DNA from: Neoroseomonas lacus
Lineage (GTDB): Bacteria > Pseudomonadota > Alphaproteobacteria > Acetobacterales > Acetobacteraceae
Length of the DNA stretch: 64,000 nucleotides
Direction of reading: 5' to 3'
Assembly: GCF_014644535.1 (NCBI RefSeq)
Contig: NZ_BMKW01000004.1
Span: 1-64,000, forward strand
Shown: piece by piece, positions 18,187-26,421 of the stretch
How positions within the stretch are numbered: the first letter of the stretch is position 1
How the letters are laid out: each line of letters begins with the position of its first letter
Notes under the pieces: model-generated
Told to the model about the DNA's origin: nothing
What the model saw: the letters and a program-made list of their open reading frames with translations, nothing else
Database searches by the model: none
Translations under genes and position numbers: made by a program

Positions 18187-18699
18187 AAGCCTGCATGTCC
18201 CTGGAGGTGAAAACGCGGCGCACTGGGTTCTTCACGAGCGCTTGCCTGTACCCCCGGGCGGCCTTGGGCATCGAACGTCAGCGGTGCCCTTTGTGTGTCC
18301 GCCGTCGAGTGCTTTGAGACAGCGGACGCCGGCGACCTGCCTGCCGCGATGCGCCTACGGGATCGCGGGGACGCATTCGCGCCTGCGAGGCACCGTCTCG
18401 AAGCTGACGTGTCGGCCGTTGACGATGCAGCCGGCCGGCGGCGGCTCGAACTGCATCATCATGTGCCGGGCATCGCCATCACGCTTTCCCGCCGGCGCCG
18501 CGGCGTCGTGAGCAGTACGACCGACCCCGGCTCGAGCAACTGGTACGCGCGGGAGAGGGTGCCCGCGCCGAGCAGGATCCTCTCCCGCACGGCGGAGCGG
18601 AACAGCACCTGCTCGGCCAACCTGTCTGGCTCCCGTCAGCCATCCGCAGCTCGCCCCCGGGCGTCATGAGCCCTGCCGCATGTCGGTCCTGCGCTGCTG
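18187..18699. other. Non-coding or decayed stretch
   Basis: I see no convincing gene on either strand in these 513 bases. Several short overlapping frames exist but have no recognisable domains or ribosome-binding sites. A roughly 30-codon minus-strand frame near 18380-18480 (MMMQFEPPPAG) may be another gene relic. The stretch sits between a recombinase fragment and soxD and looks like recombination debris. Confidence 0.5.
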
Positions 18700-19479
18700 C
18701 TATTGCGGTTCGGACGTGCCGGAGTCCGAACCTGGCTGCGCGAATTGCCGGCTGTCCATCGTTACGCCGACGGGCCGGCCCTGGCGGCAATTCATCATGC
18801 AGGCGGCGTTCGGCGTGTCCGGCCGCGCTTCGAGCACGAAGCCGTCGCGGTTGGGCATCTGCACGCGCGCGAGGCTGTCACGGTCCATCACATCCTCCTC
18901 GCCCACGATCTCGTTGATGAACAGGACATAGGCCGTCAGCGCGTAATACTCGTCATTCGTCAGGCTCTGCGGCGCTGGGTAGGGCATGGCGCGGCGGATG
19001 TAGTCGAACACCCCCGGCGCATGCTGCCAGAACGAGCCGACGGTGCGGCGTGGCTGGTCCGAACGCAGGCTGTCGCGCCCGCCCATCAGGGCTGGCCAGC
19101 GGTCGAGTCCCTCGCCGAAATCGCCGTGGCAGGCGGCGCAGTGGGTGATGAACAACTCCTCCCCCTGCTTTGCCGTGCCGCCGCCGGGCGGCAGGTTGTG
19201 GCCGTCGCCACGCACCGCGATGTCCCAGCCGGCGATCTCGGCCGAGGTCGCGCCGCGACCGATCCCCGGAATGGGCGCGGGCAGGGCGCCGGTCGCGATC
19301 GCGGGGGCCGGCCAGGGGACGTCGGCGCGCGTGCGCTCGCCAGGCGGTGCCGCGAAGGGGCGGTAGGTCGCCATGACGTCGGCCGGTGCGGGCTGCGGCG
19401 CCTGCTGCGCCGCTGCGAAGCCGGCGAGGGCGAGCAGCGGCACGCCGATGGTCAGGGCCTTACGCATCGATCTGGACAT
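18700..19479 (-). CDS. soxD: SoxD, cytochrome c subunit of sulfane dehydrogenase
   Basis: This is a 259-aa periplasmic cytochrome c, partner of SoxC in Sox(CD)2. It has a signal peptide ending AAAQ, the SoxD-specific block GATSAEIAGWDIAVRGDG, a heme site CAACH (GEELFITHCAACHGDFGEG), then FDYIRRAMPYPAPQSL with the likely Met ligand and YALTAYVLFINEIV. The C-terminal CMMNC is also usual for SoxD. It is shorter than the diheme Paracoccus protein (384 aa), with one heme only. Starts at 19479 or 19467 are possible; either overlaps the soxC end. Confidence 0.92.
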   Translation of the reverse strand: MSRSMRKALTIGVPLLALAGFAAAQQAPQPAPADVMATYRPFAAPPGERTRADVPWPAPAIATGALPAPIPGIGRGATSAEIAGWDIAVRGDGHNLPPGGGTAKQGEELFITHCAACHGDFGEGLDRWPALMGGRDSLRSDQPRRTVGSFWQHAPGVFDYIRRAMPYPAPQSLTNDEYYALTAYVLFINEIVGEEDVMDRDSLARVQMPNRDGFVLEARPDTPNAACMMNCRQGRPVGVTMDSRQFAQPGSDSGTSEPQ

Positions 19480-20740
19480 TGACCACCGTTCCTTCGCGAT
19501 CGACCAACCACGTCTGGATACTGTTCTTGTGGTAGATGCTCTCGCTGCCGCGGACGTTGCGCAGTTCGGCGATGGTGGGCTGCACGCGCCCGGTCTCGTC
19601 CATCGCGCGGCTCTGCAGGTAGGCCGTCTGGCCCTCGCGCCATTCCCACGGGATGCGAAAGCGCGTCAGCGCCTTGGGCAGCACGGGGTCCTGCAATGTC
19701 GCGCTGCGCCAGGTGTCGCCGCCATCGGCCGAGACATCGACGCGCATGACGCGCCCGGCGCCCGACCAGGCGAGGCCGGAGATCTCCACGAAGCCCGGAC
19801 GCCCCCGGAGAGGCTTCTCCGGGCAGGGATAGGTGATGACCGAGTTCACCTCGTTGACGAAGGTGAATTGGCGCGACAGGCCGTCCGGCATCAGGTCGGT
19901 GTAGGTGCGCGTTTCCCAGCGCGTGAACCAGGGGCGGTCGCCGACCTCAATCCGGCGCAGCCATTTGATCCACATGTTGCCCTCATAGCCGGGCAGCACC
20001 AGGCGCACGGGATAGCCCTGCTGCGGCCGCACCGCCTCGCCATTCTGGCCGAAGGCGACGATGGCGTCGTCGAGCGCCTTGGCGAGCGGGATGGAGCGCG
20101 CGAGGTGCGCGGCATCGGATGCCTCGGCGAGCAGCCAGGAGGCACCGCTGCGCAGCCCGGCCTGGGCGAGCAGCACCTTGAGCGGCACGCCGGTCCATTC
20201 CGAGCAGGACAGCATCCCGTGGGTGAACTGCACGCCGGACATCTGCGCGCCGCGCCATTCCATGCCGCCATTCGCCGGGCATTCGACGAAGTGGATGCGG
20301 GAGACGGTGGGCAGCCGCTTCAGGTCCTCGAGCGTGAAGACGAGCGGTCGCTCCACCATGCCGTGGATCATCAGCCGGTAGTCGGCCGGGTCGACGTCCG
20401 GCACGCCGCCGTGGTGCCGTTCGAAATGCAGTCCCGACGGCGTGATGATGCCCTGCATCTCCGCGAGCGGGGTGAAAGAGACGGAGGAGATCCGGTCGGG
20501 CGTCAGCCAGGGCACGTAACGGCGCACCGCCGTCTCGTGGCGGCTGCGCGTGCCATAGGGTTCCTCGATGACGCCCGGGCCGAGCGCGCGGCTCCATTCC
20601 GGCAGGTTCGGCGGCAGGTTCTCGGCATTGCCCTGGGCCTCGGCGACGCCCCCGGCGAGCCCCGCGGCGGCGCCGGCACCGGCCGCCACGCGCAACAAGC
20701 CGCGGCGGGACGGCCTCTGCGTGTCCACTCTCGTCGTCAT
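19460..20740 (-). CDS. soxC: SoxC, molybdenum subunit of sulfane dehydrogenase
   Basis: This is a 426-aa sulfite-oxidase-family protein. A twin-arginine signal (SRRGLLRVAAGAGAAAGLAGG) exports it folded with its cofactor. The molybdopterin domain carries the Mo-ligating Cys154 in FVECPANGGMEW, and the C-terminal dimerisation domain has DVSADGGDTWRSA and FRIPWEW. SoxCD removes six electrons from the sulfane sulfur bound to SoxY. It is preceded by soxF with a 30-base gap and overlaps soxD, forming soxEF-CD as one transcript. Confidence 0.94.
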   Translation of the reverse strand: MTTRVDTQRPSRRGLLRVAAGAGAAAGLAGGVAEAQGNAENLPPNLPEWSRALGPGVIEEPYGTRSRHETAVRRYVPWLTPDRISSVSFTPLAEMQGIITPSGLHFERHHGGVPDVDPADYRLMIHGMVERPLVFTLEDLKRLPTVSRIHFVECPANGGMEWRGAQMSGVQFTHGMLSCSEWTGVPLKVLLAQAGLRSGASWLLAEASDAAHLARSIPLAKALDDAIVAFGQNGEAVRPQQGYPVRLVLPGYEGNMWIKWLRRIEVGDRPWFTRWETRTYTDLMPDGLSRQFTFVNEVNSVITYPCPEKPLRGRPGFVEISGLAWSGAGRVMRVDVSADGGDTWRSATLQDPVLPKALTRFRIPWEWREGQTAYLQSRAMDETGRVQPTIAELRNVRGSESIYHKNSIQTWLVDREGTVVNVQIDA

Positions 20741-20770
20741 GAGTCCTCCCTCGGAACGGCAGCGCGAGGG

Positions 20771-22057
20771 CTAGCCGAACATCTCGTTGGTGATGCTTGC
20801 GTACCAGCCATCGGCGTAGAGTGCCTCGAGCTGCCGGTGCTGCTGGCGGCGCTCGGGCGTCATGGTCGCATTGCGCGGGCTGATCCCACCCGAGCCTTCG
20901 ACCTCGACCAGCGAGGTCGGGCCGGGCCGGTACACGCCGACGATCGAGATGCCGTAGTCCGGCCCGACGTGGCTGTAGCAGGTGTTGAACAGGGTCGCGG
21001 GCGGCGGCGCGCGCCCGGCCAGTGAGGCCGCGATGCAGGCGATGGCATGCTTGGCGTGCGAGGATGCGGCGAAGCCCGATTTCGGCATCGGCGCCGCGAT
21101 CGTCGCATCGCCCAGCACCCAGATGCCGTCGACCTGCGCGCTCTCGAAGGTCGCGGGCTTGACCGGGCACCAGCCGGACTGGTTGACGAGGCCGGCGTCG
21201 CGCGCGATCCGCGCGGCCATTTGCGGCGGGATGACGTTGACGACATCGCCCTTGAGCTTCTCGCCGAACTCGGTCTCCACCTCCATCGTCGCGGGATGGA
21301 CGCGCATGACGCGGCCGTCGCTCGATGCGCCGCGCCACTCGACGATGCCCGGATAGAGCTCCTCCCAGGCATCCTGGAACAGCGGCTGCTTCGAGAAGCC
21401 GTTCTTGGCGTCGAGCGCGATCAGCTTGCTGCGCGGCTTGGCGCGCTTGAGGTATTCCGCGACCATGCTGATCCGCTCATAGGGGCCGGGCGGGCAGCGG
21501 AAGGGATTATCCGGGATCGCCATGACGAAGGTGCCGCCGTCCGGCATCTCCTCGAGCTGGCGACGGAGCAGCGTGATGGGCTGCAGGGACGGGCTCCATC
21601 CATGCGGCATGCGTGCGCTCGCCGCCTCGTCATAGCCCTCGATCGCGCCCCAGCGCAGGTCGATGCCCGGCGACATCACGAGCCGGTCGTAGGGAACCTC
21701 CGTCCCGTCGGCGAGGCGCACGCGCTTCGCGGCGGGATCGACCGCCGTGACGCTCTGGTTCAGCACCCGCACGCCACGCGCGGCGAGGCGGTCGTAGCCG
21801 AACGTGATGCTCTCGATTGTGCGTCGGCCGGCGAGCACCAAATTGCCGTAAGGGCAGGTGGTGAAGGTCCGGCTGCGTTCGATCAGCGTGACATCCAGCG
21901 CCGGGAAGTGATCGCGGGCGAAGCGGGCGGCGGAAGCGCCGCCGAAGCCGCCGCCGATGATGACGACGCGGCCGGCGCCTGGCTGTGCCAGCGCAATGCG
22001 CGGCACGACGAGAGCCGCGGATGCAGCGGCAAGGAACGTGCGACGGGACAGCGTCAT
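20771..22057 (-). CDS. soxF: Flavocytochrome c sulfide dehydrogenase flavoprotein (SoxF/FccB)
   Basis: This is a 428-aa FAD protein. A Tat-type leader (LSRRTFLAAASAALVV) precedes the dinucleotide-binding GGGFGGASAARF. The redox cysteines of the FccB family are seen in FTTCPYGNLVL and near NQSGWCPVKP. The C-terminal FCSD-flavin-binding block (LFNTCYSHVGPDYGISIVG) is complete. With the small cytochrome encoded just upstream it should oxidise sulfide in the periplasm. The operon order is soxE-soxF-soxC-soxD. Confidence 0.93.
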   Translation of the reverse strand: MTLSRRTFLAAASAALVVPRIALAQPGAGRVVIIGGGFGGASAARFARDHFPALDVTLIERSRTFTTCPYGNLVLAGRRTIESITFGYDRLAARGVRVLNQSVTAVDPAAKRVRLADGTEVPYDRLVMSPGIDLRWGAIEGYDEAASARMPHGWSPSLQPITLLRRQLEEMPDGGTFVMAIPDNPFRCPPGPYERISMVAEYLKRAKPRSKLIALDAKNGFSKQPLFQDAWEELYPGIVEWRGASSDGRVMRVHPATMEVETEFGEKLKGDVVNVIPPQMAARIARDAGLVNQSGWCPVKPATFESAQVDGIWVLGDATIAAPMPKSGFAASSHAKHAIACIAASLAGRAPPPATLFNTCYSHVGPDYGISIVGVYRPGPTSLVEVEGSGGISPRNATMTPERRQQHRQLEALYADGWYASITNEMFG

Positions 22058-22070
22058 GTCGGCGTCCTCC

Positions 22071-22364
22071 CTACTGCGCGCGGGCGAAATGTGTGGCGAG
22101 GACGGTGATCTGTTCGTCCGTGTAGCCGCGCGTGATGCGGCCCATCACCGTCGCCTCACGCTGGTTGGCGCGGAAGGCCTGCATCAGCGCGACGAATTCC
22201 GCGCGGCTTTGGGCATCCTTGATCTGGGGAATGCCGTGCGAACCCTGCCCGGCGACGCCGTGGCAGCCCTGGCAGGCACCGGCGAGGAGAACGGGATCAA
22301 GGGCCTGGGCAAGGGCCGGTGCGGCCGCCAGCAACAGGCATGGAAGAAGGACCCGGAGCATCAT
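22071..22364 (-). CDS. soxE: Small cytochrome c subunit of flavocytochrome c (SoxE/FccA)
   Basis: This is a 97-aa class I cytochrome c with a signal peptide ending ALAQ. The heme motif CQGCH is at residues 31-35, and the Met ligand is probably in the VMGRITRGY region. It is monoheme, shorter than diheme FccA of purple sulfur bacteria. It is the first gene of the soxEFCD operon and lies beside the divergent promoter with the ATTAGTG palindrome. Confidence 0.88.
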   Translation of the reverse strand: MMLRVLLPCLLLAAAPALAQALDPVLLAGACQGCHGVAGQGSHGIPQIKDAQSRAEFVALMQAFRANQREATVMGRITRGYTDEQITVLATHFARAQ

Positions 22365-22405
22365 GGACGCGATCTCCTCCGCTTCCGTCTTGTTTGACGG
22401 ATTAG

Positions 22406-22421
22406 ATTAGTGAACACTAAT
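22406..22421. promoter_or_regulatory. Palindromic operator in the divergent soxE / cytochrome c promoter
   Basis: ATTAGTG-AA-CACTAAT has perfect 7-bp arms and lies in the 119-base gap between two divergent sox transcripts. AT-rich dyads of this kind are bound by ArsR-type sulfur-responsive repressors (SoxR, BigR, SqrR). A related dyad precedes soxX and a half-site precedes the soxW-like gene. No such repressor gene is present in the cluster. Confidence 0.65.
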
Positions 22422-22483
22422 GCAGGGTCGTTCTGTCCGTCCAGAGCCAAGCGAAGCGACCTGTTCGAATGGGAGGGTCATGA

Positions 22484-22870
22484 ATGTCCGTCAGGTTCGC
22501 TGTCGTAGGCGCGCTGCTGCTCGCCCTGCCAGGCATGGCCTCCGCTCAGGACGCCGCCGCGGGGCAGCGCGTGTTCAACCAATGCCGTGCCTGCCACACG
22601 GTGGAACAGGGCGGGCGCAATGGCGTCGGTCCAAACCTGCACGGCATCTTCGGCAGGCGCGCGGGCAGCATCGACGGGTTCCGCTACTCCGCGCCGATGC
22701 GCGCCAAGGCGGCCGAGGGGCTGACCTGGGACGAGCCGACGCTGCGCGCCTACATCGCCAATCCCAAGGCCATCGTGCCGGCAGGCTCGATGTCGTTTCC
22801 CGGCCTGCGCAATGAGCAGCAGGTCAACGACCTGATCGCGTATCTGCACCAGGCCGCCGGCGCGCAATAG
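22484..22870 (+). CDS. Class I cytochrome c (c2/c550-like)
   Basis: This is a 128-aa periplasmic cytochrome c. A signal peptide ends ASAQ, heme binding is at CRACH (residues 34-38), and the block GVGPNLHGIFGRRAGSIDGFRYSAPM is typical of mitochondrial-like c2. The Met ligand is in PAGSMSFPG. It is the likely electron acceptor that passes Sox electrons to the terminal oxidase. It starts the rightward operon with the SoxS-like and HbpS-like genes, with 5 bases to the next gene. Confidence 0.9.
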   Translation: MSVRFAVVGALLLALPGMASAQDAAAGQRVFNQCRACHTVEQGGRNGVGPNLHGIFGRRAGSIDGFRYSAPMRAKAAEGLTWDEPTLRAYIANPKAIVPAGSMSFPGLRNEQQVNDLIAYLHQAAGAQ

Positions 22871-22875
22871 GCCCA

Positions 22876-23259
22876 ATGCGCCGGCGCTGCCTGCCGCTGT
22901 TGGCCGCCCTGGCCGCCCCGCGAGCGCGGGCGGAGGAGGCTGTGGCCAGCTTCGTGATGCTGGAGCGCCACGACTGCCCGTGGTGCCGGCGCTGGCTGCG
23001 CGAGGTAGGCGAGCCGGCGTGGAACGGCTCCGACCTCGGCCGGCGCGCGCCACTGCGACGCGTCGACGTGGCCCAGGACCTGCCCGAGGACCTGCGCCAC
23101 CTCACCGCCTGGCGGTTCACGCCGACCTTCGTGCTGTTCGCGAACGGGCGGGAGGTCGGCCGGATCATCGGCTACCAGGCCGACTACTTCTTCTGGCAGC
23201 AGGCCGAGGCGCTGCTGGCGAGACTGCCCCCCGATAGCAACAGGAGAGATGCCCGATGA
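22876..23259 (+). CDS. soxS: SoxS-like periplasmic thioredoxin
   Basis: This is a 127-aa thioredoxin-fold protein with an N-terminal signal peptide and the active site C34-P-W-C37 (RHDCPWCRRW). The cis-Pro motif FTPTFVLF and the ending REVGRIIGYQ agree with SoxS of Paracoccus, which reduces and reactivates the SoxY swinging-arm cysteine. The gene overlaps the following HbpS-like gene (ATGA), indicating coupled translation. Confidence 0.82.
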   Translation: MRRRCLPLLAALAAPRARAEEAVASFVMLERHDCPWCRRWLREVGEPAWNGSDLGRRAPLRRVDVAQDLPEDLRHLTAWRFTPTFVLFANGREVGRIIGYQADYFFWQQAEALLARLPPDSNRRDAR

Positions 23260-23753
23260 AGAGGATCATGCTCGCGGCCACATGTCTCGCCGCAGTCACC
23301 GCGGCCCCGCCACTGCGGGCGGAGGACTTCACCACCTTCCGCGTCATGGCGCCGTCGCTCGCGCTGGACATGGCGCAGGCGGCGCTCACCGCCTGCCGCG
23401 ACCGGGGGTTCCAGGTGGCCGTCGCGGTGGTGGACCGCTTCGGTGTGACGCAGGTGGTGCTGCGCGATACGCTGGCGGGCGCGCACACGCCCGACACGGC
23501 GCTGGGCAAGGCGCGCGCGGCGGTGTCCTTCCGCACGCCGACCGAGGAACTGTCAAACATCACCCAGGCCGGCCAGGCGAACAGCGCGATCCGCCACATT
23601 CCGGGCTACATCTTCCTGGGCGGCGGCGTTCCGGTGGAATCCGCAGGATCGGTCGTCGGCGGCATCGGGATCTCCGGCGCGCCGGGCGGCCCGGAGGACG
23701 ATGTCTGTGCGCGCGCCGGCATCGCCGCCGTGGAGGACCGGCTGCTGATGTAG
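23256..23753 (+). CDS. Secreted GlcG/HbpS-family (DUF336) heme-binding-like protein
   Basis: This is a 165-aa protein with a signal peptide (AAPPLRAED). The DUF336 fold is recognised by FQVAVAVVDRFGVTQVVLRD, the helix TPDTALGKARAAVSF, and the end block GYIFLGGGVPV ... GGIGISGAPGGPEDDVCARAG. Family members bind heme or cobalamin-like ligands, and roles differ. Its position in a coupled Sox operon hints at heme handling for the many c-type cytochromes here, which is inference. Confidence 0.82.
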   Translation: MKRIMLAATCLAAVTAAPPLRAEDFTTFRVMAPSLALDMAQAALTACRDRGFQVAVAVVDRFGVTQVVLRDTLAGAHTPDTALGKARAAVSFRTPTEELSNITQAGQANSAIRHIPGYIFLGGGVPVESAGSVVGGIGISGAPGGPEDDVCARAGIAAVEDRLLM

Positions 23754-23808
23754 CGCCGGCGCACAACCGGGTGTCGCTGGCCGGCGGTGACGCGGGCCGC
23801 GGCTCCCG

Positions 23809-24255
23809 TCAGGGCCGCAGATGCACCCAGCCCTGCAGCACCAGTTCGACGATCTCCGGCAGTCCGTTCTGCACCACCTGCACGCCCTCGAGCACGACAT
23901 CGGATCCGAGCCCAAGCGTGTCCAGCGTCGCTCCGCAGGCGACGAACTCGATGTCGTAGGCGCGCAGCGAGGCGACGCGCTCGGCCACCTGCGTCTCGGC
24001 CGCGATCAGGTGGCGCACGCCCGGCCCATAGGCCACCACCATGATGCGCACCAGGTCCTGCCCGTAGAAGGACTGGACGTTGATGATGTTGCTGAACACG
24101 GCATTGGCACGCGCCGGGTCGGCCTCCGACAGCGAGACGACGATGCGACGCGGCGCCTCGAGGCTCGGCTTGGGGTCGGCCAACGGCGTCTCGCGAACGC
24201 CCGCCGCGCCGAGCGCAAGACCAGCGATGGCTGTCAGAAAGATGCGTCTGTTCAT
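23809..24255 (-). CDS. Exported DsrE-family protein
   Basis: This is a 148-aa protein. The N-terminus (NRRIFLTAIAGLALGAAG) looks like a signal peptide with an RR motif. The rest has the DsrE/F fold pattern: RIVVSLSEADPARANAVFSNIINV, DLVRIMVVAYGPGVRHL, FVACGATLDTLGL and ending QGWVHLRP. Cys in FVACGATL is at the position that carries sulfur in some DsrE/TusD proteins. A periplasmic sulfur carrier is conceivable but unproven. Its ATG overlaps the stop of the membrane protein gene upstream. Confidence 0.8.
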   Translation of the reverse strand: MNRRIFLTAIAGLALGAAGVRETPLADPKPSLEAPRRIVVSLSEADPARANAVFSNIINVQSFYGQDLVRIMVVAYGPGVRHLIAAETQVAERVASLRAYDIEFVACGATLDTLGLGSDVVLEGVQVVQNGLPEIVELVLQGWVHLRP

Positions 24256-25793
24256 CGTCCACTCGCCTCCGGCGACAGGATGAGGTGGGACATCAGCCGG
24301 TCCACCGGCGCGAATTCGTCGGTGAGCACCGGCACCTGCGCTGCTTCCCAGCGCGCGGCGACGTAGCCGGGTGGCAGCCGCGCCCAGGACCGCTCGGGCC
24401 CGCGCCGCGCGGCGATGCGCGCGGAAGGGCTCGGCGTGTCGGAGGCGAGCACGAGATAGGTGATGCGGCGCCCAGCGGGCTGCTCACTCGCCTCGACCCA
24501 TACCTCGACGGCGGGGAAGTCCTCGGCGAGCGTGCGCAGGAGGGCGAGCAGGAAGCGCGGCGCGCGCCGGTCCTCCATCACGTTCACCAGATAGGCGCCG
24601 CCGGGCTTGAGCCGCCCGCGTACCGCCTGATGCCATTCGCGGGTGACGAGGTGCACCGGCATCGACAGGTCCTGGAAAGCGTCGGCGAACACCAGGTCGA
24701 AGCGCGGGCCGGGTGGGATGGCCTGCAGCGCCACACGGGCGTCGCGCGCCACGACCTCCAGCGCAGGGCTGTCGCGCAGCCAGAAGTCGCGGCGGGCGAG
24801 GGCGGCGATGGCGGGGTCGATCTCGGCGACGATCAGCCGCGCCTCGGGATGGTCGGCGGCCCAGGCGCGCGGCAGGGTGAAGGCGCCGCCACCGGCGAAG
24901 AAGGCGGCCGGCGCGGCAGGCAGGCCGCGCGCGGTCATCAACTCGTCCACCAGATGCAGGTATGGCTGGACGAAGGTGCTCGGCTCGTCGCGCAGGTTGA
25001 TGCCATGCGCAAGGTGGTCGAGCACGAGCAGCCGAGCGGGCCGGCCGACCATCGGCTCGGCATCCACGACGCGCAGGCAGGCATAGGCGCTTTCCACGTC
25101 GCAGACCCGGGCATAGGCCGGCAGGGTCGATGCGCCGGCCGGCACCGCAATGGCCGCGGCGGCCAGCCCGAGTGCCACACCGCGCTGCGCCGCCGCCGCC
25201 GCATGCAGCGCCGCCAGCCCCGCATAACACCCGGCGCAGGCGAGCATCGTGCCCGAGGACCCGATCCAGGCAACGAAGACGAAGCCGGCCGCGAGCGTGC
25301 CGCCGATGGCCCCGAGCGCCGAGACCGCCAAGAGCCGGCCCAGCACGCGCCCGACCTGGCCATGCGGCGCTTCCTCCACCGCGAGCTTGGTCACGATGGG
25401 GGAGACGGCGCCGACCAGCAGGCTTGGCGCCAGGAAGCCGGCCAGCGCGAAGCCGACCATGGCGAGCAGGGGGGAGACACCCTCCCGGTCGAGGAACGGC
25501 GCGGCCAGCCGCAGCGCCGGCACGGCGGCGAGCGACGCGGCCGCGCAGCCGGCCAGCAGCCACGTCAGCCGCGCATGGCCGCGCGACCGGTCGCAATCTG
25601 GCCCCGCCAGCCGGCCGCCCCACCAATGCCCTATGGAAAAGCCGCCCAGCACCACGGCGATGACCGATGTCCAAGTATAGACGGACATCCCGACATAGGG
25701 CGCGAGCAAGCGGCCGGCGACGATCTCGACGACCAGGCCGAGGGCGCTGGCCAGCAGGATCGTGGTGGCGTCGAGAACAGCCCTTACGCGCAT
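24252..25793 (-). CDS. Membrane protein fused to a spermidine-synthase-like domain
   Basis: This is a 513-aa protein. The N-terminal half has about seven or eight hydrophobic helices (LLASALGLVVEIVAGRLLAP, TSVIAVVLGGFSIG). The C-terminal half resembles the SAM-dependent spermidine synthase fold: FFAGGGAFTLPRAW, LIVAEIDPAIAALA, FDLVFADAFQDLSMPVHLVT, LKPGGAYLVNVM. This fused MFS/spermidine synthase-like family has no established reaction. ATG at 25793 was preferred because the helix begins soon after; an ATG at 25820 is possible. It is coupled to the DsrE-like gene and divergent from the soxW-like gene. Confidence 0.78.
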   Translation of the reverse strand: MRVRAVLDATTILLASALGLVVEIVAGRLLAPYVGMSVYTWTSVIAVVLGGFSIGHWWGGRLAGPDCDRSRGHARLTWLLAGCAAASLAAVPALRLAAPFLDREGVSPLLAMVGFALAGFLAPSLLVGAVSPIVTKLAVEEAPHGQVGRVLGRLLAVSALGAIGGTLAAGFVFVAWIGSSGTMLACAGCYAGLAALHAAAAAQRGVALGLAAAAIAVPAGASTLPAYARVCDVESAYACLRVVDAEPMVGRPARLLVLDHLAHGINLRDEPSTFVQPYLHLVDELMTARGLPAAPAAFFAGGGAFTLPRAWAADHPEARLIVAEIDPAIAALARRDFWLRDSPALEVVARDARVALQAIPPGPRFDLVFADAFQDLSMPVHLVTREWHQAVRGRLKPGGAYLVNVMEDRRAPRFLLALLRTLAEDFPAVEVWVEASEQPAGRRITYLVLASDTPSPSARIAARRGPERSWARLPPGYVAARWEAAQVPVLTDEFAPVDRLMSHLILSPEASGR

Positions 25794-25819
25794 TGACGGG
25801 GGCCTGCTTCCTGCGCACA

Positions 25820-25826
25820 TACTAAT
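25820..25826. promoter_or_regulatory. ATTAGTA half-site in the divergent soxW-like promoter
   Basis: TACTAAT (ATTAGTA on the minus strand) sits in the 62-base gap between two divergent sox-cluster genes. It matches one arm of the dyads at 22406 and 30970. The second arm is not conserved here, so this is only a candidate site. Confidence 0.35.
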
Positions 25827-25855
25827 GCAATCGCGAAACTTCCAAGGACGCTCCG

Positions 25856-26413
25856 ATGATTCGGATTGCCCGCCGCGCGCTGCTTGCCGGGCTTGCCTGC
25901 GTGCCCGGCACTGGTCGCGCGACGCCGGTGCGCACCGAGAATGGCTGGACCCAGGATTGGTTCCACGAAGGCTTCCTGAACCTGCGCGAGGACCTGGAGG
26001 AGGCCGCCGCCGACGGCCAGCGCCTCGCCATCATCTTCGACCAGCGCGGCTGTCCCTATTGCCGGGAGATGCACACCGATCACCTTGTGCAGCCTGAGAT
26101 CGAAGGCTTCATCCGGCCGCGCTTCCGCATCGTGCAGCTTGACCTGCATGGCGCGCGCCCGGTCACCGACTTTGACGGGACCGTGCTGGAGGAACGCGCC
26201 CTGGCGCGGCGCTGGCGGGTGACCTTCACGCCGACGATCATCTTCCTTCCCGAGCACGCCGCGCAACGCATGGGTCGCGAGATCGAAGTCGCGCGCATGC
26301 ACGGGCTGATGCCGAAGCCCGAATTCCTGGCGCTGTTCACCTATGTCGCGGAACGCGGCTATGCGGACGGCACTGGCTTTCCGGCCTGGCGGTCGCGGCG
26401 CCAGCAGGGCTGA
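25856..26413 (+). CDS. soxW: SoxW-like periplasmic thioredoxin
   Basis: This is a 185-aa exported thioredoxin-fold protein. The active site is C66-P-Y-C69 in IIFDQRGCPYCREMH, with cis-Pro in TFTPTIIFL. The insertion LVQPEIEGFIRPRFRIVQLDLHG and the ending MPKPEFLALFTYVAERGY match SoxW-type thioredoxins, which receive electrons from SoxV (CcdA). AAGGA precedes the ATG. It converges with soxV, leaving 8 bases between stops, so the pair is physically linked but separately transcribed. Confidence 0.85.
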   Translation: MIRIARRALLAGLACVPGTGRATPVRTENGWTQDWFHEGFLNLREDLEEAAADGQRLAIIFDQRGCPYCREMHTDHLVQPEIEGFIRPRFRIVQLDLHGARPVTDFDGTVLEERALARRWRVTFTPTIIFLPEHAAQRMGREIEVARMHGLMPKPEFLALFTYVAERGYADGTGFPAWRSRRQQG

Positions 26414-26421
26414 CACGCCAC

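Noticed and set aside
18680..18931. Small zinc-finger-like protein (CCYCGSDVPESEPGCANC) on the plus strand
   Set aside because: The frame lies opposite the soxD 3' end, and its Cys pattern arises from the antisense of soxD. There is no ribosome-binding site.
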